This document shows positions 63,898 to 64,000 of a stretch of 64,000 bases of DNA, piece after piece; position 1 is the stretch's first letter; every line of letters starts with the position of its first letter. A program made the position numbers and the translations under genes. The notes below the pieces were generated by a model. That model saw only the letters and a program-made list of their open reading frames with translations, was not told the origin of the DNA and did no database searches. The DNA is from an uncultured Litoreibacter sp. (lineage in GTDB: Bacteria > Pseudomonadota > Alphaproteobacteria > Rhodobacterales > Rhodobacteraceae): contig CANLUY010000002.1 in the NCBI GenBank assembly GCA_947494435.1, positions 1,178,001-1,242,000 of the forward strand, read 5' to 3'.

Positions 63898-64000
63898 ATG
63901 AAAGTTGAATATTTGCATACGATGGTGCGGGTGAAGGATCTCGATGCCTCGATCGCGTTTTACAAGATGCTGGGGCTGGTGGAGCGGCGGCGCGCTGAGA
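63898..64000 (+). CDS. VOC-family protein, probable lactoylglutathione lyase (3' end beyond window)
   Basis: 34 codons from ATG 63898, with AAGGAG six bases upstream; ATG 63892 is also in frame. YLHTMVRVKDLDASIAFYKMLGL is the first module of glyoxalase I and close relatives, which isomerise the methylglyoxal-glutathione adduct. Only the N-terminus is visible, so the metal ligands after the first His cannot be checked. Confidence 0.8.
   Translation, partial: MKVEYLHTMVRVKDLDASIAFYKMLGLVERRRAE

Overview
The window reads as a chromosomal segment of a marine-type Rhodobacteraceae (Roseobacter group) alphaproteobacterium. The inference rests on gene content and synteny typical of that family: ftsY-DMT-yciB, hflK-hflC-DUF2065-degP, DUF2842-purA, secG-pyrG, a class I phaZ/phaC/phaP/phaR block, a fused NuoE/NuoF-type formate dehydrogenase subunit and a long acidic roseobacter protein. 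Most of the window is GC-rich, with visibly AT-richer accessory stretches near 15.7-16.6, 28.4-28.9 and 60.0-61.7 kb. No rRNA, tRNA, CRISPR array or recognisable IS transposase was seen.

Layout. 0-3 kb: yciB (partial), a DMT transporter and ftsY on the minus strand. 3-12.5 kb: a lytic transglycosylase, an orphan formate dehydrogenase GB fusion, an AlkB-like hydroxylase, xseA/purD flanked by two divergent paralogous Cys-rich secreted proteins, an FG-GAP protein, a 2Fe-2S ferredoxin and a PG-binding lipoprotein. 12.5-21.9 kb: a long minus-strand run from thiN through rpiA, gor, hflK, hflC, DUF2065, a ClpP-like periplasmic protein and degP to a beta-hydroxyacid dehydrogenase and a methyltransferase. 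22-31.7 kb: the acidic protein, purA, secG, pyrG, a repeat-laden intergenic island, an RNA methyltransferase, and a DUF1330-TerB-PhnD-like operon.

31.7-43.3 kb is an amine/amino-acid utilisation locus: a complete polar amino acid ABC transporter, a class I glutamine amidotransferase, a PuuA-like gamma-glutamyl-amine ligase, a PuuB-like FAD oxidase, a second FAD oxidase, two PLP aminotransferases and a LysR regulator. It suggests import and gamma-glutamylation-dependent breakdown of a polyamine or similar amine. 43.4-45 kb holds a small RTX-repeat protein convergent with a hemolysin III-family protein. 45-49.6 kb is the polyhydroxyalkanoate locus, with CTGC-N3-GCAG sites next to phaP and phaR. 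49.6-56.4 kb holds hydrolases, a MetE-like protein, an SDR, a VOC protein and a divergent ArsR-SRPBCC regulator. 56.4-64 kb: thrS, an ArsC-family protein, cspA, a small membrane protein, thyX with a downstream partner, DUF817 and a partial glyoxalase.

The most striking item is the 421-residue protein encoded directly after thyX, in the same frame and separated from it by one stop codon. After removal of Met its N-terminus carries Thr1, Asp17 and Lys33, the spacing of the proteasome/HslV active site, but it is about twice the usual size. A 56-codon ORF with its own strong ribosome binding site overlaps its 3' end. I propose this as a divergent proteasome-like Ntn hydrolase unit. Second is a repeat family after pyrG, with three copies in which hairpin stems differ by compensatory changes.
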